Part shown: positions 13,596-18,445 of the stretch, one piece after another | How the letters are laid out: each line of letters starts with the position of its first letter | Position numbering within the stretch: the first letter of the stretch is position 1 | Assembly (NCBI GenBank): GCA_023391185.1 | Contig: JAEWBI010000036.1 | Location: 1 to 18,445, forward strand | Direction of reading: 5' to 3' | From: Bacillota bacterium | Lineage (GTDB): Bacteria; Bacillota_I; Bacilli_A; RF39; UBA660 | DNA: 18,445 nucleotides | Program-made: the position numbers and the translations under genes | The notes under the pieces: model-generated | Databases searched by the model: none | Seen by the model: only the letters and a program-made list of their open reading frames with translations | What the model was told of the DNA's origin: nothing

Positions 13596-16500
13596 TTAAT
13601 ATGGTACATAAGTTCCAGTTGAAATAGAGCCAACTGTAATTGCACCATTTCCGCCCTTTCCACCGTTACCGGTAGCTGGACCATTAGCAGTTATTGTTCC
13701 ATTATTTGTATATGAATTTCCAACAAATAAATTTATAGAACCTCCACCTGAGCCACCACCTGGTGCTGTACCTCCGCCACCAGATGAACCATTTGAAGTA
13801 ATACTGCCATTGTTTACTAGTTGATTTGAGTATATGATTAATAATCCGCCTGTTCCTGTTGCACCACTATACTGGTAGTCATAACTTGCAGTACTATAAT
13901 GTTTACCCAAACCTCCAGCATTACCAGCTCCACCACCAGCCGTATACCATGAAGAATATCTTGAAGAAAATGCTGCACCACCTGGACCTCCAACACTACT
14001 TCCGTTACCAGCATAACTTGTTCCGGAACTTCGTTTTACAGCTCCTCCGCCGCCAGAACCACCAGAATATGAAGTTCCAGTACCACCAGCTCCAGATACG
14101 CCTGTTCCTTCAACATTAGCTGCAGCAGTTCCTGAACCGCCACCGCCAGTACTTCTATTACTACCATCTATACCTGGTTTTCCGGCAGATATAACAGAAC
14201 CATTATATCCATTATTTGGTCTTACAACAGCTGCACCACCAATACCACCTGTTGCAGGAATATACTCAAAGGTATCATCATGATTTTGCCATAAATATAC
14301 ATTCTCTCCTGCTTGATTGTAAGTTCCTCTAGCAGTCATACTAATAATACCGTTGTTAGTAAGAGTTCCTTCTACATATAACAGCATACCCTTCTTATAT
14401 GTTAAATTACTTACCGTAGTAGCAGTAACAGTAACACCTGAATTAATTGTAAGATCACCATGGTATTTTACAACTAACATTTTCTTTTCAGTTGTTGCAT
14501 CACCAAGACTAACTGAAGAAGAATAAGTTGTATTATCATAAACGTTAATAAGTTCTATTGGATAAGTGACGCCATTAGCAACAACATCATAATTTCCGTC
14601 AACATAATTAATATCTCTAATGGCCGCTATTAAACCATCTGAACGTACAACTTCGTACACTATTACTGTTCTAGTTGCTGTTGCTATATTACCACTACTA
14701 TCAGTCGCTGTATACGTAACAGAATATGATCCTTCTATACTTGGAATTATATTAGTCGTTGTAGTAACAGCTAAAGTACCATCACGATTATCAGTAGCTG
14801 TTGCTCCTAAATCAGTATATACGCCATCTTTTTGCAATTTAGATGGATTTGAACCATTTATTGTGATTACTGGTGGAATTGCATCAACATTATATGGTCC
14901 ACCACTTTTTATAGTTTTAGCACCATCATTACTAATAGCTAAAACCCAAAGGTAATATGCTCCTGAGAATGCATTAGTTGGTGTTGTTATTGTCTGACCA
15001 CTAGTTATACTATTTACTATCAAGCTTTCATCTGGTTGCGTACTACTTGTTGTCCATACATATTTTAAACCAGCTAGTCCTGCTTTTTTAGCAGATGCGT
15101 TAACAGTAATAGAATATGAATTATTATAAGTACTACCGTTAGTAGGACTTAATGAGATTGTTGGATATATATCAACATAACTATTTTGATATATATATCC
15201 TGCTGTTACTGTCCCAGATCCACCAGCACTTCCGTTACCTTGGCCTGCACCACCAGACACACTTATTGTTCCAGTAGATGTATAATTATTAGATGCAAAT
15301 ATATTTATACTACCTCCACCTGATGAACCACCAGATGCTCCTGTTCCATAACCACCTGTTACACCATTAGAAGTTAAACTTCCTGCATTGGTGAAATTAT
15401 TAGCGTATATAACTAATAATCCTCCTGTACCTGTTGCTCCTGGATTATGTGTACAACAGCTTGAACCAGTTCCAACACCTCCTGGATTACCAGCTCCTCC
15501 TCCAGCAGAATAACCGCCAGAATTAGAGTAGTTGTTTGAACGACCTGCTCCTCCTGCTCCACCAGTACTTGAACCTGCATATCCATAATAAGTTACATCG
15601 CGTGATGTAGTTGCACCTCCGCCTGCACCTCCGGAATAAGATGTTCCTGCTCCACCTGCGCCTGACACTGAAGTTCCTGATACATTATTAAATACTCCTC
15701 CAGAACCACCACCTGCAGTTGCGCGCCCTGAACCATTATTTCCAGGAAGTCCTGCCTTACTTTGAGAAGGAGCATTAGTTAAACTTACTGTTGCTCCACC
15801 AGTTGCACCTATTGCTGGTATATACTCGTATGAATTATCTGTGTTCTTCCATAAATAAACATCTTCTCCAGCTTGGTTATATGTTCCTCTAGCTGTCATG
15901 CTTATTGTTCCATTGTTAACAAGATCTCCTGCAACATATAATAACATTCCTTTTTTATAAGTTAAGCTATTAACAGTTGTGGCTGTAACAGTCACACCTG
16001 AATCAATTGTTAAATTACCATGATACTTAACTGCTAAGACTTTTTTATCTGTAGTTGAATCTCCAAGTATAGTATCAGCAGAATAAGTAGTATTATCGTA
16101 AACATTTATTAATTCAACCGAATATGTAATTCCGTTTACTGTTACTTCATATGTTCCATTTGTATATGTTGTATCTCTGACAGCTGCAAGTAAGCTATCA
16201 GCATATATTGTTTTCCATACATTTACAGTTCTAGTTGCTGTACTTGTATTACCATTACTATCAACTGCTGTGTATGTAACTGTATATAATCCTTCTACTG
16301 AAGGTATTAAATTTGTCGTTACTGTAACTGGAACATTACCATCTAAATTATCAATAGCAGTTGCTCCAGGATCAGTATATACATCACCAATTCTTAATTG
16401 AGAAGGATTTGCTCCATTCATAGTTATTACTGGCGCTGTATTATCTGAAATATATGCCCCACCTTTAGCTATTACTTGGTTACCTTTTCTGTCAGCCGCT

Positions 16501-18445
16501 ACTACCCATAAATAGTAGTTTCCATTTGGACTTGGTGGTATTTCTATTTTATCACCATTTGTAAAACTGTTTGTAATTGTTGATATATCTGGTTGTGTAC
16601 TAGTAGTTGTCCACACATATTTTAAACTTGCATTATTTACTCCTGTTATTTTATCAGTTACAACCACTTCAACTTTACTATCATCTAAATTCTTAGTTGA
16701 ACTTGCTGGACTAAATTTAACTTCAGGCGGATCATTATCAATACTTGGCTGTCTTTTATTTAATTTGTATGGATTTTCAAATGTTCCTTCACCACCAAGA
16801 ATTAACACATCACTTCTTAAATTTACTACTGGTCTAATATTCATTGTGTCTGTTACTTGCGACCTTGTTAAACCACCATTACTATTTACTAAGAATATAG
16901 CAACCGAACTTGCTGTATCACCAATTGAAGTAAAGTAACTGTAATTTTTCCTTAAGAAGTTATTTGTTCCACAAGAAGCTTGATTATATGCATCACATGG
17001 ATCTTTCGAAGTTAAGATATAATCTTTACCATCTACTAATCCTATCGAACTCTTAGTATCACTAAGCGTACTACATGAACTATTTTTAAATTCATCTAAG
17101 CTATATGGAGTATTTACTAATCCTACACACCAGTTTATTTTTGCTGTTAATGTATCTTTATCTGGCTCATTTAAATTAGTATAGAAATTATCAATATTTG
17201 TTCTTATTGATGCTGGTCTGTTCCAAATATTATTTGTACTATCCCATACCCCAGTTCCTATTGTTCCGTTTTCATTAGTAGCTGTTTTGGCATCATTTTT
17301 AACACCTTCATATATTATTTTTATACCTTGTCCATCAGCCTTTATTATTCTCCACATAATTGGTATATAATCATAAACATTACCAGATGCATTTCCAAAC
17401 TCTACCCAGTTATTTGGATTAGAGCCAACAAAGTATGAAGCATCATATAATTGTTTAAAATCTTCTCCTGGTGCATCTACTAATCTTGATTCAACTACGG
17501 ATACTGTTCTTGTTATTGGTAAGGCAGCATTACCTGCTTTATCTGTTGCATTATAAGTTACAGTGTATGTTCCTATTACACCAGTTATTATAGTACTTGT
17601 TATAACTACTCCGTTACTATCAAGTCCACTATTAGCTTCAAGAACATCAACACCTGGATCAACATAAGTTGAATCTGCTGGTGTTTGGAATACCCTACTT
17701 CCTTTTAATGTTAATACTGGTTTTATATTATCTAAATAGAATGCATTTGTTCCCATTATTGATGTATTTCCATATACATCTTTTGCTATTACAAATAAAT
17801 AATATTTACCTGTTACTCCACTAGGAGTACTTAACTCATCACCACTTGTTAGTGAAGTAGTGAAACTTGCCTCACTTGGATCAGTTTGTGATGTTGACCA
17901 AACATACTTAATTGACGACGGTACTACATCATATTCACTTTTACTTACTGTTACTGTTGTCGCATTATTTTGTTTATATATTCCATCACCATTTTTACTA
18001 AACGTTATGATTGGTCCTGATAATGGAACTACTTTAACAGTTCTTTTTGCTGTCTTTGTAACACCACTTGTTACAATTCTATAGTTTACAGTATACGTAC
18101 CAAGTGTATATGGATTTATATTATTTGTTGTTGTTATACTACTTGTTACATCACCAAGTAATTCATCGTATGCGGTTGCTCCAGCATCTACATAAGTTCT
18201 ACCTATTGGTAAATTTACAGTTGCTGCACCATTTAATGTAATTGTAACATTAGGCTCTCTAACTACTACTGTTCTTTTTTTAGTAGAAGTTATTCCTTCA
18301 CTATTTGTTACAGAATATGTAACATAGTATGTACCCGCTACTGCTGTATTTACAGTACTTGATGTTACTATCTTATTTGTTATATTTCCATCTATTTGAT
18401 CAGTAGCTGTTGCACCTAAATCTGTATATGTTCTTGTTTTTAGTA
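13596..18445 (-). CDS. Giant modular surface/secreted protein with Ig-like and glycine-rich repeats (5' end outside window)
   Basis: The reading frame is open from the stop at 13596 to the window edge, giving at least 1615 residues. The Met codon at 17754-17756 is internal: the 229 codons before it continue the same repeats without a stop. In order from the edge: two DUF5011-type Ig-like repeats (TYTDLGATATDQ, then TYVDAGATAYDE); an Ig-like KYVWSTS module; a third DUF5011 (about 17720-17490); a DUF6273-like module (about 17480-16758) with WRIIKADG, IRPVVNLRSDV and four cysteines; then a ~520-residue unit present twice. Each unit holds a KYVWTT module, a DUF5011, a β-rich region and a glycine-rich domain. 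No LPXTG motif or C-terminal membrane anchor is present; it ends GTYVPY. Such proteins are usually adhesins or matrix components; the role here is inferred. Confidence 0.9.
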   Translation of the reverse strand, partial: LKTRTYTDLGATATDQIDGNITNKIVTSSTVNTAVAGTYYVTYSVTNSEGITSTKKRTVVVREPNVTITLNGAATVNLPIGRTYVDAGATAYDELLGDVTSSITTTNNINPYTLGTYTVNYRIVTSGVTKTAKRTVKVVPLSGPIITFSKNGDGIYKQNNATTVTVSKSEYDVVPSSIKYVWSTSQTDPSEASFTTSLTSGDELSTPSGVTGKYYLFVIAKDVYGNTSIMGTNAFYLDNIKPVLTLKGSRVFQTPADSTYVDPGVDVLEANSGLDSNGVVITSTIITGVIGTYTVTYNATDKAGNAALPITRTVSVVESRLVDAPGEDFKQLYDASYFVGSNPNNWVEFGNASGNVYDYIPIMWRIIKADGQGIKIIYEGVKNDAKTATNENGTIGTGVWDSTNNIWNRPASIRTNIDNFYTNLNEPDKDTLTAKINWCVGLVNTPYSLDEFKNSSCSTLSDTKSSIGLVDGKDYILTSKDPCDAYNQASCGTNNFLRKNYSYFTSIGDTASSVAIFLVNSNGGLTRSQVTDTMNIRPVVNLRSDVLILGGEGTFENPYKLNKRQPSIDNDPPEVKFSPASSTKNLDDSKVEVVVTDKITGVNNASLKYVWTTTSTQPDISTITNSFTNGDKIEIPPSPNGNYYLWVVAADRKGNQVIAKGGAYISDNTAPVITMNGANPSQLRIGDVYTDPGATAIDNLDGNVPVTVTTNLIPSVEGLYTVTYTAVDSNGNTSTATRTVNVWKTIYADSLLAAVRDTTYTNGTYEVTVNGITYSVELINVYDNTTYSADTILGDSTTDKKVLAVKYHGNLTIDSGVTVTATTVNSLTYKKGMLLYVAGDLVNNGTISMTARGTYNQAGEDVYLWKNTDNSYEYIPAIGATGGATVSLTNAPSQSKAGLPGNNGSGRATAGGGSGGVFNNVSGTSVSGAGGAGTSYSGGAGGGATTSRDVTYYGYAGSSTGGAGGAGRSNNYSNSGGYSAGGGAGNPGGVGTGSSCCTHNPGATGTGGLLVIYANNFTNAGSLTSNGVTGGYGTGASGGSSGGGSINIFASNNYTSTGTISVSGGAGQGNGSAGGSGTVTAGYIYQNSYVDIYPTISLSPTNGSTYNNSYSITVNASAKKAGLAGLKYVWTTSSTQPDESLIVNSITSGQTITTPTNAFSGAYYLWVLAISNDGAKTIKSGGPYNVDAIPPVITINGSNPSKLQKDGVYTDLGATATDNRDGTLAVTTTTNIIPSIEGSYSVTYTATDSSGNIATATRTVIVYEVVRSDGLIAAIRDINYVDGNYDVVANGVTYPIELINVYDNTTYSSSVSLGDATTEKKMLVVKYHGDLTINSGVTVTATTVSNLTYKKGMLLYVEGTLTNNGIISMTARGTYNQAGENVYLWQNHDDTFEYIPATGGIGGAAVVRPNNGYNGSVISAGKPGIDGSNRSTGGGGSGTAAANVEGTGVSGAGGTGTSYSGGSGGGGAVKRSSGTSYAGNGSSVGGPGGAAFSSRYSSWYTAGGGAGNAGGLGKHYSTASYDYQYSGATGTGGLLIIYSNQLVNNGSITSNGSSGGGGTAPGGGSGGGSINLFVGNSYTNNGTITANGPATGNGGKGGNGAITVGSISTGTYVPY
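13617..14255 (-). repeat. Glycine-rich domain, second copy (coding)
   Basis: About 210 residues are dominated by Gly, Ser, Ala, Thr and Tyr, with runs such as TGGGGSG and SGGSGGGG. They end in alternating NNGSIT/NNGTIT strands and Gly clusters typical of a β-helix or polyglycine-type stack. It forms the C-terminus of the protein. Confidence 0.8.
15207..15824 (-). repeat. Glycine-rich domain, first copy (coding)
   Basis: About 205 residues are rich in Gly, Ser, Ala and Thr (for example SGAGGAGTSYSGGAGGG). A single Cys-Cys pair (SSCCTH) is absent from the second copy. The segment is preceded by a KKGMLLYV/NNGTISM β-region and followed by an Ig-like module. Confidence 0.8.

Larger units (their letters stand above)
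13599..16727 (-). repeat. Two tandem copies of a ~520-residue coding unit
   Basis: Copy 1 covers about 16727-15159 and copy 2 about 15158-13599. Matching landmarks lie 519-520 codons apart: KYVWTT.STQPD, then ELINVYDNTTYS, then TYKKGMLLYV, then MTARGTYNQAGE.VYLW, then GATGTGGLL.IY. The codons for identical residues often differ between copies, so this is a diverged duplication and not a recent one or an assembly artefact. Confidence 0.9.

Noticed and set aside
13617..15824. Plus-strand and alternate-frame open frames across the glycine-rich repeats
   Set aside because: Their repetitive His/Leu/Gln or Val/Glu composition is a shadow of Gly/Ser codons in the true frame, and none has a start signal.
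13599..16727. Tandem repeat as an assembly artefact or recent slippage product
   Set aside because: Synonymous codons differ widely between copies and the glycine-rich parts differ in length and content, so the copies are old.
17754..17756. ATG as the start of the giant protein
   Set aside because: The frame stays open for 229 more codons to the window edge and continues the same Ig-like domains (for example GKYYLFVIAKDVYGNTS just before it). No ribosome binding site is present.

Overview
The window is one AT-rich stretch in which every supported gene lies on the minus strand, so it reads from base 18445 down to base 1. Genes are packed tightly, with start/stop overlaps of 1 to 13 bases. Shine-Dalgarno sites are mostly strong AGGAGG/AGGTGA types, and the standard code is used (TGA is a stop, for example at ireB). 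Gene order closely matches the Bacillus yrrI-alaS-yrzL-yrrK-yrzB-yrrL-yrrM-yrrN-yrrO-greA neighbourhood. With the low GC, an alanine T-box and DUF5011/DUF6273/glycine-rich surface proteins, this suggests a Bacillota (Bacilli) bacterium, possibly an uncultured gut lineage of the RF39/Erysipelotrichia sort. The lineage is inferred, not proven.

Layout in transcription order. (1) 18445-13596 is the C-terminal part (at least 1615 residues) of a giant surface or secreted protein. It has Ig-like/DUF5011 repeats, a DUF6273-like module and two copies of a ~520-residue unit that each contain a glycine-rich domain. (2) A 121-residue lipoprotein follows 29 bases later, probably on the same transcript, and ends in a strong terminator. 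(3) An AI-2E-family membrane protein has its own promoter, with three TGTAAATA direct repeats next to it. (4) An alanine T-box (specifier GCU, acceptor-binding UGGU) precedes a three-gene operon: a dNMP-kinase-like P-loop protein, a UPF0200/dephospho-CoA-kinase-like P-loop protein, and an unusually compact alanyl-tRNA synthetase. (5) A membrane zinc-ribbon protein forms its own transcription unit. (6) ireB-ruvX-DUF1292 form an operon, followed by a terminator and then mltG-trmR. (7) An unrecognised 272-residue gene is followed by the U32 pair trhP1-trhP2. (8) greA and tig are separate units. A possible further gene begins at the last bases.

The central theme is translation and tRNA. The cluster combines tRNA-Ala charging under T-box control, wobble-uridine hydroxylation (TrhP1/TrhP2) and methylation (TrmR), nascent-chain folding (Tig) and transcript-cleavage rescue (GreA). 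It also carries conserved housekeeping neighbours: RuvX (nuclease), IreB (kinase substrate), MltG (peptidoglycan) and DUF1292. The most unusual points are the compact AlaS with its two co-regulated nucleotide-kinase-like genes, the unknown gene inside the tRNA-modification set, and the duplicated glycine-rich giant protein. A recurring design is that intrinsic terminators overlap the stop codon of one gene while the next promoter begins at or just beyond the T-run. No gene-free stretch exceeds 300 bases; the longest, 11623-11842, is filled by the T-box leader. I saw no rRNA, tRNA, CRISPR array or insertion sequence.
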